Origin: Candidatus Flexicrinis affinis
GTDB taxonomy: Bacteria > Chloroflexota > Anaerolineae > Aggregatilineales > Phototrophicaceae
NCBI GenBank assembly: GCA_016716525.1
Contig: JADJWE010000006.1
Span: 248,001-312,000 of the forward strand
Direction of reading: 5' to 3'
Length of the DNA stretch: 64,000 bases
Below the pieces are notes generated by a model. The model searched no databases. It was not told where the DNA came from and worked only from the letters and a program-made list of their open reading frames with translations. This document shows positions 30,703 to 39,675 of the stretch, one piece after another. How positions within the stretch are numbered: the stretch's first letter is position 1; every line of letters starts with the position of its first letter. The position numbers were made by a program, and so were the translations under genes.

Positions 30703-33687
30703 GTGGACATCGGCGACGTCATCAACAAGAGTTATCAGGTTGTTGAACATATCGGGCGCGGCGGCATGGCCGACGTGTGGTCCGCCCGCGACAGCAAGCT
30801 CAACCGCATGGTCGCGGTCAAGACGATCCTGCACGGCTTATCACCGGACAGCGACCCGCTCGGCATGTTCAAACGCGAGGCACAGACCATCGCCGCGCTG
30901 GAACACCCGCACATCCTGCCGGTGTACGACTTTGGCGAATATCAGAACAGCCTGTTCATCGTCATGCGCTACGTATCGGGCGGGTCGCTGGCGGCGTGGA
31001 TGGAGCGCGGCAAGCTGCCGGTTGAGGAAGCAGTGCGCGTGCTGGCGGCGGTCGCGCAGGCGCTCGACTACGCCCACGCGCGCAACGTTATCCACCTCGA
31101 CCTCAAACCGCAGAACATCCTCCTCGATACGCACTTGTCGCCCTATCTCGGCGACTTCGGCCTAGCGACGGCGCTCGACGTGTCCGGCCGTGCCCAGAAC
31201 CCGGGCAGCGGCACGCTGCTCTACATGGCGCCCGAACAGCTCACGTCCGACACGCTCGACAAGCGCGCCGACATCTACAGCTTCGCCATCATGGCATTCC
31301 ACATCCTCAACGGCCGGCTACCCTACGACGGCGCCTCGCCGATGGTGATGAAACAGCTCCAGCTGCAGTCCGAACTGCCGGAAATCCCGCACCTGACGCC
31401 TACGGTGAGCACCGTGCTGCGCAAAAGCGCATCGCTCGACCTCGACGGCCGGCACGGCACGACGACCGATCTGGTCGAGGAACTGCGCGCGGCGCTTAAC
31501 TTGACTGGCCCGCTTCGGCTGGCGGACGGCGGCGAGCCGATCCCCAACGTGCCACCCGAATTGCAGGAACCGGCGGGGCTGTATCAACGCGCTCGGACGG
31601 CGTGGGACGGCGGTCAGGGCCGCTTCGTGCTGAGCGTCACCGACTTCATGGTGATGGAGACGGCCTACGCGGCGGCCGAACAGCACGGCCTCGAACTGGA
31701 CGACCTCGGCCGGCAGATGCTGCTGCGCGGCGCGCTCGAATACGGGATCAACGTCGACCGCTGGTGGGATGCGCTGGACGACGCCAACCGGCGCTGGGTG
31801 TGCTTGCACGCCGTGCGCAGCGCCAACGCACCAGCCCGCGTGCGCGCCATGGAACGCCTCGAAGACCTGCCCGACGACGAGCCGCCGCGCATCCCGCGTT
31901 TGATCGCCCAAGCCTTGCAGGCCGAAATCGACGACGCAGCCAAGCTTGCCGCGCTGCGCCTGCTGGGCAAGCGCGCCCGCGAGCACGTCCGGCCCGTGCC
32001 AATCATGCCGGAACTTACGCAGACCATGACGCGCGTGATGATGACCGTCGCCCGCGTCGAGCAGCTCGAGGTCGAACCGGACGAGTGGCTTCCGACGACG
32101 TTCGGCCCCGAGGTCGATCTGCTGATCGCGGAGATGGCGCTCGACCGCTCCCAGCCCAAGATCAGCGAAGCGGCCGCGCGCACGGTCGCCAACATGCACA
32201 GCCGCGCGGCGGTCAAGTATCTGGCCGATCAGCAGCGCACGGGCCGGCGCGGGGCGCTGCGGGCGCTGGCGATCGTCCGCGATGAAGTGCCCAGCCTGCC
32301 GGACGTGGTCAGTCCGCTGGGGCGCAGCTACGCATGGATCGCCAACACGATGCGCCGCCTGACGGCCAATCCGCTCTCGCTGACGTGGCGCTTCCTGTTC
32401 GCTATGCTGGGCGGGGCACTCGGCCGCGGCTTCTTGCTGTGGACGACATTCGATCTGCCATTTGCCGTGCTCGATCCGTGGCGATATGCGAACACCATCG
32501 CGTATGGGTTGTCGTATGGCGTCGTATTCGGGCTAGTCGTGGTCGTCGCCGACGAGTTTTCGGCGCGGTTGAGGGGGTTCTGGAAATGGCCTATGCGGGC
32601 CGGCGCCGCGTTCATTGCTGGCACCCTCATGGGGATGCTTCTGTGGGCATCCGATCACTACCTGTATCTAGGCCGGACGGTCGACTTGCAGTGGGATTTG
32701 ATGCTGTTCGGCGGGTTCGGCGTGGCGCTGGGGCTGGTCTTCAACGGCCTGCTGCGCCTGCGCGCATGGATCGCCGTCGCACTCACCGCCGTCTCGATTT
32801 ACCTCCCGGTCTACATCTCGTGGAGCAACTACTGCACACCCTACGGCCTGTGCCCCGACAGCCCGCCGTTTTCGGTCGGGCCGGTCGCCCTTGTCGGCCT
32901 GCTGATCGGTCTGTTCTGCGGGCTGATCCTGCGCGTTCAGACCGGGCGCTTCGGCATTCAAACGCCTTTCAAGTTTACCCCGCCGATCTCTGCCGCGTTG
33001 GGCCTCGCGCTCGGGTTGGCATGGGCGGTCATCGCGCCGCTGATCTACGACCTCGGCCTGAGCAATCCGCCGCTCGATTGGGTTGGGATGCTCGGCTTCG
33101 TGCTGGTCGGGTTGGTCCCCGGTATGCTGGCCGGCTATCTGTTCAGCGGGCCGGGGCGGTTTGCGTTCAGCATCGCGTCGGTGCTGGCGTTCGTCGTGCT
33201 GCTGCCGAGCGTGCAGCCTGCCCTGCAATCCAACGGCCCGTTCCCGATTGCAATTGACGCGCTCGTGTATCCGCGCGCGTTTGCCGATTTCACGTTCGAC
33301 AACTCGCACATCTTCACCGCAGCGATCCCGTTCGCGATCTTGATGGCGCTGGGCGCGCACGCACAGTTGATCGCCCGTGAAGTGCGCGTGTTCGTGCAGT
33401 CGCGACGGCCGGTACGCGCAAGCAGTGAGCCGGGCGGGTTGACCGAATTCCTCAACAAGCCAAGGGCCGCGCTTCCCGACACCGCGACGATCATCGAGGC
33501 AGTAAAGGACGCGCGCGAGGAGTTGAGTGCCAGCGGCGTGTTGGACGCCAACACCGTCCGTGACGCACGGGCAGACGCCTTTAGCCCGACAATGCCGTTG
33601 GACGATGACGCGACAGATCAGCTCAAGCCGCCAAGCGGCGCAGGCGACGACTCGGAAATCCGCCGCGCACGCGAATCTGACACTTAA
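30703..33687 (+). CDS. Membrane Ser/Thr protein kinase, HLD variant
   Basis: A 994-residue protein. Residues about 11-265 are a Hanks-type kinase: glycine loop IGRGGMADVW, Lys40 in VAVK, catalytic loop VIHLDLKPQN (131-138) and DFG at 151-153. The HRD Arg is Leu, so control by activation-loop phosphorylation is unlikely. The middle part (about 300-540) is helical and repeat-like (LRLLGKRAREHV, AARTVANMHSRAAVKYLADQQ). The C-terminal part has roughly ten membrane segments (LTWRFLFAMLGGALGRGF onward), then a charged tail. GTG start at 30703. The input signal could be sensed by the membrane part. Confidence 0.87.
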   Translation: MDIGDVINKSYQVVEHIGRGGMADVWSARDSKLNRMVAVKTILHGLSPDSDPLGMFKREAQTIAALEHPHILPVYDFGEYQNSLFIVMRYVSGGSLAAWMERGKLPVEEAVRVLAAVAQALDYAHARNVIHLDLKPQNILLDTHLSPYLGDFGLATALDVSGRAQNPGSGTLLYMAPEQLTSDTLDKRADIYSFAIMAFHILNGRLPYDGASPMVMKQLQLQSELPEIPHLTPTVSTVLRKSASLDLDGRHGTTTDLVEELRAALNLTGPLRLADGGEPIPNVPPELQEPAGLYQRARTAWDGGQGRFVLSVTDFMVMETAYAAAEQHGLELDDLGRQMLLRGALEYGINVDRWWDALDDANRRWVCLHAVRSANAPARVRAMERLEDLPDDEPPRIPRLIAQALQAEIDDAAKLAALRLLGKRAREHVRPVPIMPELTQTMTRVMMTVARVEQLEVEPDEWLPTTFGPEVDLLIAEMALDRSQPKISEAAARTVANMHSRAAVKYLADQQRTGRRGALRALAIVRDEVPSLPDVVSPLGRSYAWIANTMRRLTANPLSLTWRFLFAMLGGALGRGFLLWTTFDLPFAVLDPWRYANTIAYGLSYGVVFGLVVVVADEFSARLRGFWKWPMRAGAAFIAGTLMGMLLWASDHYLYLGRTVDLQWDLMLFGGFGVALGLVFNGLLRLRAWIAVALTAVSIYLPVYISWSNYCTPYGLCPDSPPFSVGPVALVGLLIGLFCGLILRVQTGRFGIQTPFKFTPPISAALGLALGLAWAVIAPLIYDLGLSNPPLDWVGMLGFVLVGLVPGMLAGYLFSGPGRFAFSIASVLAFVVLLPSVQPALQSNGPFPIAIDALVYPRAFADFTFDNSHIFTAAIPFAILMALGAHAQLIAREVRVFVQSRRPVRASSEPGGLTEFLNKPRAALPDTATIIEAVKDAREELSASGVLDANTVRDARADAFSPTMPLDDDATDQLKPPSGAGDDSEIRRARESDT

Positions 33688-33723
33688 CCGGACAGTGGAA
33701 GCAGTTTGCACTCCGCAACTCGT

Positions 33724-33818
33724 GGTTTGATGCTGCAAGCGGCATCAAACCGCAGATACGGGAGTCCAGAGGGCGCAAGCCCTTTGGTGGAGGTGCGGAG
33801 GCGAAGCCTCTGCGCGCG
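33724..33818. repeat. Composite hairpin repeat, copy C
   Basis: Reverse orientation relative to copy A. The variable hairpin is GGTTTGATGC (33724-33733) with GCATCAAACC (33742-33751), a perfect 10-base stem of a sequence unrelated to the other copies. Then GGGAGTCCAGAGGGCGCAAGCCCT and GGAGGCGAAGCCTCT. It lies between convergent genes and may also terminate transcription. Confidence 0.75.
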
Positions 33819-33820
33819 GT

Positions 33821-34462
33821 TCAGACCGCGTGCAGCAGGTCGTCCAGCGTGATATGGGTAAGGTTCGGCACGATGGTGTCCGCCTGCCCCACCAGCGCCG
33901 GATCGCCGATGCCGACGACGCGCATGCCCGCGTCATGCGCGGCACGCACGCCAGCCTCGGCGTCCTCGAATACGACGCAGTGCATCGGCTTGGCGCGCAG
34001 CGCGCCGGCGGTCCACAGGAACACGTCAGGGTAGGGTTTGGCGCGCGCGACGGTGGTGCCGTCGGCGATGACGTCGAAGCGCTCGCTCAGGCCAAGCTTG
34101 TCGAGTACGGTCCGCGCGCTGAGCGACGACGACGCGACGCCCAGCCCCAGCCCGCGGGTACGGGCTTCGTCCAGCAGCGGGATGACGCCGGGCAGGATGT
34201 GATCGTCGGTCATTGCGGCCACGAACGCGTCGTAGTGCTCTTCCTTGACGACCATCGCCGATTCGATCTCGCTGTCGGTCAGGACACGCCCCAACATGGC
34301 GCGCAGGATGTCCCCGCGCCGCTTGCCGCGAAAGCTCTCCAGCATGCTTGGGCTGAGTTCCACGCCGAGATGCTGCGCCACAAGGCGCCAGCCTACGTCA
34401 TGAGCACGCACTGTATCGGCGATCACGCCGTCGAGGTCGAAGATCAGAGCATGCACCGTCAT
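33821..34462 (-). CDS. HAD phosphatase, beta-phosphoglucomutase-like
   Basis: A 213-residue HAD protein. Motif I ALIFDLDGVIADTVRAH (nucleophile Asp and Asp+2), cap helices including SFRGKRRGDILRAML, motif II GVASSS, motif III Lys in ARAKPYPDVF, motif IV VVFEDAEAGVRAAHDAG. The pattern matches beta-phosphoglucomutases and related sugar phosphatases. The start MTVHALIF is chosen; the open frame extends further upstream but that part overlaps the pfkB gene and has no coding character. Last gene of the rpmH operon. Confidence 0.85.
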   Translation of the reverse strand: MTVHALIFDLDGVIADTVRAHDVGWRLVAQHLGVELSPSMLESFRGKRRGDILRAMLGRVLTDSEIESAMVVKEEHYDAFVAAMTDDHILPGVIPLLDEARTRGLGLGVASSSLSARTVLDKLGLSERFDVIADGTTVARAKPYPDVFLWTAGALRAKPMHCVVFEDAEAGVRAAHDAGMRVVGIGDPALVGQADTIVPNLTHITLDDLLHAV

Positions 34463-34481
34463 GGCGGGTTGCGATTCCCGG

Positions 34482-35333
34482 CTATTCGGCGAGTGCAGCG
34501 CGGACTTCATCGGGGGTCGGTGTACCTTCGATTGCGAAGCGGGTAACGCTCTCGGCGGCCAGTTCTGCAGCAACTTCGGTCGCGGTGCGGATGCTGCCGG
34601 TGATATACAGCGCGCACAGCAGCGAACTGGCGAACACATCGCCAGCCCCGGTCGGGTTGACGACCTTGCGGATCGGCGTTTCATAACGCGAGGGCACGCC
34701 GTACTCGTAGTGGATGCCACCGCGTTCCGCCTGCGTAAAGAATAGGCTGTGGGTCTGCGGGGCAAGCTCGTCGATGAGTTCCGGTGCCTCGACGATATCC
34801 TCTTCGCTGAAGACGAGGATGTTTAGGCGGCGCAGCGTCTCGGCGCGGTTCCAGCGGCGAAAATGCACGCGCCCGTCGTCGTCCCAGCGGCGCAGCCAGC
34901 CTTGCAGCGTCGCCATGATGGTCGAGTCGGGGAACAGCTCGAGCATCGCGGGGTCGTCGGCCTCGCCCGCAATCGGTGCAAAATGAATCAGCGGGGCGGA
35001 GCGCCATACCTCGGGGATATCGGCCGGCGCAATATCGGCGGCGACCCCACGAATGTACTGCACGCGTCCTTGGTCGCTGTACAGGTTCTCGTATGTGGTG
35101 GTGTTAGGCCCGGGTACGACGACGATTTGCCCGAACGGAGACAGGTCGTTAAGCAGGGGCTCGGCGGGCAGCGCGCTGGTGACCAGCCCGACCCGCAGTC
35201 CGAAGGCGTGCGCGGTGCGAATCGCATACGAGACCGTCCCGCCGACCGTGCGCCCCTGTGGGGTCAGATCGGCGGTCATGTGCCCGATCAGCAGATAATC
35301 GATCGGCTCCGCGCCCGCCGGGTTGACAATCAC
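34482..35333 (-). CDS. PfkB-family carbohydrate kinase
   Basis: A 283-residue kinase. Motif 1 is reduced (GGTVSYAIRTAHAFGLRV); motif 2 VNPTGAGDVFASSLL is complete with the catalytic Asp. A GTG start overlaps the jag stop codon (GTGA), implying coupled translation. The substrate could be a sugar or nucleoside. Its place at the end of the rpmH-yidC-jag operon, beside a sugar-phosphatase gene, is not typical for that cluster. Confidence 0.85.
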   Translation of the reverse strand: MIVNPAGAEPIDYLLIGHMTADLTPQGRTVGGTVSYAIRTAHAFGLRVGLVTSALPAEPLLNDLSPFGQIVVVPGPNTTTYENLYSDQGRVQYIRGVAADIAPADIPEVWRSAPLIHFAPIAGEADDPAMLELFPDSTIMATLQGWLRRWDDDGRVHFRRWNRAETLRRLNILVFSEEDIVEAPELIDELAPQTHSLFFTQAERGGIHYEYGVPSRYETPIRKVVNPTGAGDVFASSLLCALYITGSIRTATEVAAELAAESVTRFAIEGTPTPDEVRAALAE

Positions 35334-36427
35334 TCGAAGCTGTCCTCGTCGGCATCGGCTTCGTCGTCAGGGATGTCCTCGGCTTCGTTGACGGCGCCCG
35401 CGACCGGCACGATCGTCACCTTGCGGTTGTCGCCCTCGCCGATCGACTTGGTTTCGACCTGCGGGTGACTGCGCAGCGCGATGTGGATCAGGCGGCGCTC
35501 GTGGGCCGGCATCGGTTCGAGAACGACCGTGCGCGCCTCGTTGATGGCCTGCTCGGCCATCCGTGCCGCAAGGCTGCGCAGGCGTTCTGCGCGGCGAGCC
35601 TTATAGCCGTCGACGTCCACTATCAGGTTCACGCGATGCTGCAGGCGGTGGCTGACCATCAAGCGCAAGATGTACTGCAGCGCGGCCAGCGTATCGCCGC
35701 GGCGGCCGATCAGTGCGTTGATCTGGCGACCTTGCCCCTGCACGTTCAGGATCCACGGCCCGCCACCTTGCGAGGCGTCGACACGACTGACCTGCACGCT
35801 GCCGCCGATGTCCATCGCCTTGAGCACGTCGACCAGCATTTCGCGGGCAGCCGCCACATCGGCATCGTAGTCGGCCTCTTCGACGGGTGTATAGCCGGCG
35901 AACAGCGATTCGCCCTCGGCTTCGAGGTCGTCGTACAGGCTGTCGTCGTCGAAGGCGCTGGATTGCTTGCGCACCATTTCGCTGTCTAGCAGGCGTGATA
36001 CGGGCCGGCGATCCCGGTCGCCCCTGCCCCGCCCGCCGCGGCCGCCCCGGTCACCCCGGTCGCCGCGATTCTGCGGACGATCGCCGCGCTGGCCTTCGCG
36101 GCGCTGCTGGCCGCCGCCATAGCCGGAGCGCTCCTGACCGCCGCGGCCCCCGCCCTGCTGGCGGTTGCCGGACTGCTGGCGGCGCGCTGCTTCGGCATCG
36201 GGCTGCGCCAAACGCGGGAAGCTCGGCGGCGGAGAGGTCGGCCCGACGCGCAGAAGCTGAAGGCGCACCTTCGCCTGCCGCGGCGGTGAACCGAACAGGC
36301 CGAGTGTCGGCTCTTCGACGACCTCGACCATGACGTCCCACGGGTTGACACCCAATTCGGCCAGTCCGCGCTGGATGGCCTCATCGACGGTGTCGGCTGA
36401 GATTTCGATCGATCGACGTTCAGACAT
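35330..36427 (-). CDS. jag: Jag/KhpB RNA-binding protein with RGG-rich linker
   Basis: A 365-residue protein. Residues 1-60 are the Jag-N domain (SIEISADTVDEAI, GVNPWDVMVEVVEEP). Residues about 88-141 are an RGG/RGD-rich disordered region (GGGRGGQERSGYGGGQQRR, RGGRGGRGRGD). The KH domain contains LIGRRGDTLAALQYI, and the R3H domain contains AHERRLIHIALRSHPQVETKS. KhpB proteins bind RNA with KhpA and affect cell elongation. The long RGG box is the odd feature. It is directly downstream of yidC (5 bases), the classical arrangement. Confidence 0.92.
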   Translation of the reverse strand: MSERRSIEISADTVDEAIQRGLAELGVNPWDVMVEVVEEPTLGLFGSPPRQAKVRLQLLRVGPTSPPPSFPRLAQPDAEAARRQQSGNRQQGGGRGGQERSGYGGGQQRREGQRGDRPQNRGDRGDRGGRGGRGRGDRDRRPVSRLLDSEMVRKQSSAFDDDSLYDDLEAEGESLFAGYTPVEEADYDADVAAAREMLVDVLKAMDIGGSVQVSRVDASQGGGPWILNVQGQGRQINALIGRRGDTLAALQYILRLMVSHRLQHRVNLIVDVDGYKARRAERLRSLAARMAEQAINEARTVVLEPMPAHERRLIHIALRSHPQVETKSIGEGDNRKVTIVPVAGAVNEAEDIPDDEADADEDSFE

Positions 36428-36432
36428 AAGCT

Positions 36433-37401
36433 CTACTTCTTTTTCCTCGTGGGCCGAACACGCGACGACGGCGTGGCGGGCCCCGGCTTGGTCTTCAAAA
36501 CGGTTTGCGATGCGCCCCGGCTTCCGCCGCTAGCAGCGCGCGCCGCAAGGGCGGGGTTGCGCGGCGAAGATTCAACCTTGGCGATCACACGGGACAGAAT
36601 TGCTTCGGCCTCTGCTCGCTCCTCGGCCGTCTGTTCGCGCTTGGGGCCGGGGCCGGACGGGCCGCGGCCGATCACTTGATTCCAATGCGCTTTGCCGAGC
36701 ATGGTGTACTGCACGATGCCGACCACGTTGCTGACGATGAAATAGATCGACAGACCGACCGAGAAGGTCAGCGCGAAGAAGCCGAACATGAGCGGCATGA
36801 TGGTGGTCATCGACCGCGTCATCGAGGCCGTCGGATTGTTCTTATCGTCCGGGTTCATCGGAGGCAGCGTCAGCTTGCTCTGCAGCCATGTCGTTGCCAG
36901 CACCAGCAGCGGAAGGATGACGGCGGCAGGTGAGAACCCCGCGACCGTCGGCGGCTGCGTGAGATCAAGGCCGAGCCACAGTTTGTCCAGCGGCACGAGG
37001 CTGTCGAGGCCCGGGATCAGCAGCCGACCAGATAGGTCGACCACCTGAAACGGCGTCGCGCCGAGGCCGTAGTTGATCGCACCGTACAGCGCAAACAGGA
37101 TCGGAAGCTGGATCAGAAGCGGCAAGCACCCGCTGAGCGGGTTGATCTTGTACTCCTTGTACAGCTCCATCTGTGCGGCCGCAGTACGCTCGCGGTCGCC
37201 CTTGTACTTCTCCTGCAGTTTCTTGAGCTGCGGCTGCAGAAGCTGCATGCCCTCGGTCGATTTCTGCTGCTGCAGAAGCAGCGGCGAGGTCGCCAGCCGG
37301 ATGATGACGGTCAGCGCGACGATCGCCAGCACGATGTTGTTGCCGAACACCGAATACAACAGCGTCAGGATGGTGATGAAGGGATTGAGCAGAAAATCCA
37401 T
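36433..37401 (-). CDS. yidC: YidC/Oxa1-family membrane protein insertase
   Basis: A 322-residue insertase of the Gram-positive (short) type without a large periplasmic domain. TM1 is near the N-terminus, and TM2 carries the conserved positively charged groove residue (VIIRLATSPLLLQQQ). The cytoplasmic hairpin is QLKKLQEKYKGDRERTAAA, and NPLSGCLPLLIQLPILFALY is the family signature. The C-terminal tail is basic (TPSSRVRPTRKKK) and may contact the ribosome. It lies between the propeller lipoprotein and jag genes. Confidence 0.95.
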   Translation of the reverse strand: MDFLLNPFITILTLLYSVFGNNIVLAIVALTVIIRLATSPLLLQQQKSTEGMQLLQPQLKKLQEKYKGDRERTAAAQMELYKEYKINPLSGCLPLLIQLPILFALYGAINYGLGATPFQVVDLSGRLLIPGLDSLVPLDKLWLGLDLTQPPTVAGFSPAAVILPLLVLATTWLQSKLTLPPMNPDDKNNPTASMTRSMTTIMPLMFGFFALTFSVGLSIYFIVSNVVGIVQYTMLGKAHWNQVIGRGPSGPGPKREQTAEERAEAEAILSRVIAKVESSPRNPALAARAASGGSRGASQTVLKTKPGPATPSSRVRPTRKKK

Positions 37402-37422
37402 ACGGCGTTTCCCTCCGGCGGC

Positions 37423-38577
37423 CTAGCGCCGATATTCCCACAGGAGTTGACCGTCACGCGCGCCAAAAGCGACCAGCGGCCGGTCGGCCTGCACCGTGGC
37501 AACGACAATGATGTCTTGGCTGACGTTAGGGCCGGCCGGGATGTACAACATCTCGCTCAGCACTTCGGTCTGCAGTTCGCGCGTGATGGCGATGCTGCCG
37601 TCGTTCTTGTCCAGCCACGTGACGCGCCCCGTCCGTGAGGCGGTTACAACGAAGTCGCCGGCCAGCAGCGCCGAGGGGCGGATGCCGCTTTCGGCAGCCT
37701 GCACCGACCAAATCTGCTCAAGCCCGGGGACGCTCAGGGCGTACACGTATCCGGTCAGGTCGGTCACGTAGGCCGTTCCGCCTTCGATCACCGGCGTGCC
37801 CCACACCCAGTTGTTGGCGGTGAACGTCGCGGTAATCTCGCCGTCAAGGTTGACCTCGACGACTGTACGCGCGAACGTGCCGACGTACAGACGGCCGTTG
37901 GCGATCACCGGCGAAGCGGCCGCCGCGCCTTGCAAGTCGACGCGCCACAGCTCCGAGCCATCGGCGCTGTCGATCGCATACAGGTTGTGATCCATCGAGG
38001 TGACGTACAGCACGCCTTCGTGCAGCAGCGGCTTGGACCAAATACCGCTGGTCGTCTCGAAGGCCCAAAGCACGTTCAGGCTCTCAAGGTCGAACGCTTC
38101 GAGGTTCTGGCTGTTGTAGCCGACATACAGCCGGTCGTCGTCCACGGCGACATCGGCGACCACCTGTCCGCTGACCGGACGCCCGGCGGGGTTGTTGATG
38201 CGTGCGGCGGCGTAGTCAATCTCAATGAACCGGCCGTTGTATTCGGCAGCGAGCAGGGTGTCTTCGCTGAGGCGTAGCGGCGTGCTGTAGAACGCCTGCT
38301 GGCCGCTGGACTCAGCCACGTCCCACGTGCGCGCCTCGCCCGTCTGCGGGTCGATACGCACGTTGCCGTCCGAGTCGCGCAGCTTGACTTCTTCGCCGGT
38401 CGCCGGCTCGATCAGCACGAGATAGTTGTTGTAGGCAAGCAGAATATGCTGATCGTCAATAATCGAGATCGACGGCCAACTCACGCCGAGGCGCGTACTG
38501 ACGCAGCCAGCCGCCACCAGCACGGTAAGCGCCAGCAGCACGGGAAGGGAAACGCGCCTGCGAAGGGTTCCGATCAT
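37423..38577 (-). CDS. PQQ-type beta-propeller lipoprotein (BamB-like)
   Basis: A 384-residue lipoprotein. The signal peptide ends in the lipobox LVAAGC (lipidated Cys about residue 25). The body consists of PQQ-type blades (VLWAFETTSGIWSKPLLHEGVLYVTS in parts, YAIDSADGSELWRVDL, VIANGRLYVGTF, QLLWEYRR). Its start overlaps the yidD stop by 4 bases and its stop is 21 bases before yidC, so it is fully part of the insertion operon. BamB assists outer-membrane protein assembly in Gram-negatives; here a scaffold role for membrane insertion is only suggested by position. Confidence 0.85.
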   Translation of the reverse strand: MIGTLRRRVSLPVLLALTVLVAAGCVSTRLGVSWPSISIIDDQHILLAYNNYLVLIEPATGEEVKLRDSDGNVRIDPQTGEARTWDVAESSGQQAFYSTPLRLSEDTLLAAEYNGRFIEIDYAAARINNPAGRPVSGQVVADVAVDDDRLYVGYNSQNLEAFDLESLNVLWAFETTSGIWSKPLLHEGVLYVTSMDHNLYAIDSADGSELWRVDLQGAAAASPVIANGRLYVGTFARTVVEVNLDGEITATFTANNWVWGTPVIEGGTAYVTDLTGYVYALSVPGLEQIWSVQAAESGIRPSALLAGDFVVTASRTGRVTWLDKNDGSIAITRELQTEVLSEMLYIPAGPNVSQDIIVVATVQADRPLVAFGARDGQLLWEYRR

Positions 38578-38807
38578 GTTTTGGCGTGCTCTTTCTTTGG
38601 GGGGACGGGGTCAAAGCCGCCGGGATTGAACGGATTACAGCGGCCGATGCGCTTCAGGCCCATCCAGCCGCCGCGGAACAGCCCGTGCACTTGAATGGCC
38701 TCGTACATGTATTCCGAGCATGTCGGATAAAACCGGCATGACGGCGGCAGCATCGGCGAAATCCGTCGTTTGTAGAAACGAATTGCTGCGAGTGCCAGAA
38801 ATTTCAT
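38574..38807 (-). CDS. yidD: YidD membrane protein insertion efficiency factor
   Basis: A 77-residue protein with all signature features: amphipathic N-terminal helix IRFYKRRISPMLP, then CRFYPTCSEYMYEAI, then GLKRIGRCNPFNPGGFDPVP. It associates with the inner membrane and aids YidC-dependent insertion. It lies three bases after rnpA. Confidence 0.96.
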   Translation of the reverse strand: MKFLALAAIRFYKRRISPMLPPSCRFYPTCSEYMYEAIQVHGLFRGGWMGLKRIGRCNPFNPGGFDPVPPKKEHAKT

Positions 38808-38810
38808 GGG

Positions 38811-39176
38811 TTAGAGACCACGCGAATCATCTTCGTCATGCAGCAGGCCGGCCTGTACGATCAGTGTGCGGTACGCCCCGTGCAGTTCGGAAAGCGGCTG
38901 CCCGACGGCGGCAGGATGCGCGACAACCACGACATCCCACCCCCGCTGCAGTGCCGCATCTTCGGCGCGGATGGCCTCGCGCAGGAGCCGGCGAACCCGG
39001 TTCCGCACGACTGCCCCGCCCAACCGCTTGCTCGTCACAATTCCGTACCGGTTGGATTGCAGCCCATTCGGCGCGGTGTTAATCAGCAGCAGCCGGCCGC
39101 GCTCCGTACGTCCTTGCGCCCGGACACGGGCGAAGTCGTGCGTATGCGTCAGCCGGAGCGGGCGCGGCAGGCCCAT
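38811..39176 (-). CDS. rnpA: Ribonuclease P protein component
   Basis: A 121-residue basic protein that supports the RNase P RNA in tRNA 5' processing. The family signature RNRVRRLLREAIR is present, with LTHTHDFARVRAQGR at the N-terminus and RYGIVTSKRLGGAVVRN before the signature. It lies 14 bases downstream of rpmH in the usual order. Confidence 0.96.
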   Translation of the reverse strand: MGLPRPLRLTHTHDFARVRAQGRTERGRLLLINTAPNGLQSNRYGIVTSKRLGGAVVRNRVRRLLREAIRAEDAALQRGWDVVVVAHPAAVGQPLSELHGAYRTLIVQAGLLHDEDDSRGL

Positions 39177-39190
39177 TCCGCCCCCGGCGG

Positions 39191-39370
39191 TTAATGGGCG
39201 TTCCAGTTGATCTTCTTGACGTGCACCGGCGTAACGGCGAGGCTGTGACGGCCCCGGGCGCGACGCCGCTTCAACACGTCACGGCCGCCGCGTGACGACA
39301 TCCGCGAACGGAAGCCATGCACGCGCTGACGACGACGAATCTTCGGTTGGTAGGTACGCTTGGTCGACAT
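39191..39370 (-). CDS. rpmH: 50S ribosomal protein L34
   Basis: A 59-residue protein, slightly longer than most L34. It begins MSTKRTYQPKIRRRQRVHGF, continues RSRMSSRGGRDVLKRRRARG, and has an extra C-terminal stretch (HSLAVTPVHVKKINWNAH) beyond the usual end of L34. The TKRTYQP and HGFRSRM signatures are unmistakable. It is the first gene of the rpmH-rnpA-yidD-propeller-yidC-jag-pfkB-HAD operon. Confidence 0.95.
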   Translation of the reverse strand: MSTKRTYQPKIRRRQRVHGFRSRMSSRGGRDVLKRRRARGRHSLAVTPVHVKKINWNAH

Positions 39371-39675
39371 TGTTTCGTCCTTGACTGGCCAAACACTACG
39401 CGGGTCAAGCCCACGTATGCGCTCACGAAAAACATTCCCGCTTCATCTTCAGTGGCTGGCACACGCTGTGCCTGACTGGGTTGGGCGAGGGGTGGGCTTG
39501 GCTGACGCGCAGCCCACTTTGCCGTCCCTTGTGGACCGACTCGGTGTCCAGTATAATTCCACACGGGGAAGGCGCAACGAGCAGTATTTTACATCGTTGA
39601 ACGCCGATTTCAATTGCCAACCCCCGCCCGCACTCGCAGCGTCTCATCGGCTTAGTCTTTTGGAGAGTCCCGGTT
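39371..39675. other. Divergent intergenic region between rpmH and the 525-residue protein gene
   Basis: This is 305 bases without a gene. It must contain the rpmH promoter on the minus strand, which I could not place, and the plus-strand promoter at 39529-39557. No DnaA-box cluster (TTATCCACA) or AT-rich unwinding region is visible, so an origin next to rpmH is not supported. Confidence 0.6.
39529..39557 (+). promoter_or_regulatory. Promoter of the 39676-43987 operon
   Basis: TTGTGG (-35), a 17-base spacer, TATAAT (-10). The leader to the TTG start at 39676 would be about 110 bases. Confidence 0.65.

Noticed and set aside
39371..39675. Possible replication origin next to rpmH
   Set aside because: No dnaA or dnaN gene and no cluster of DnaA boxes or AT-rich unwinding sequence is present.
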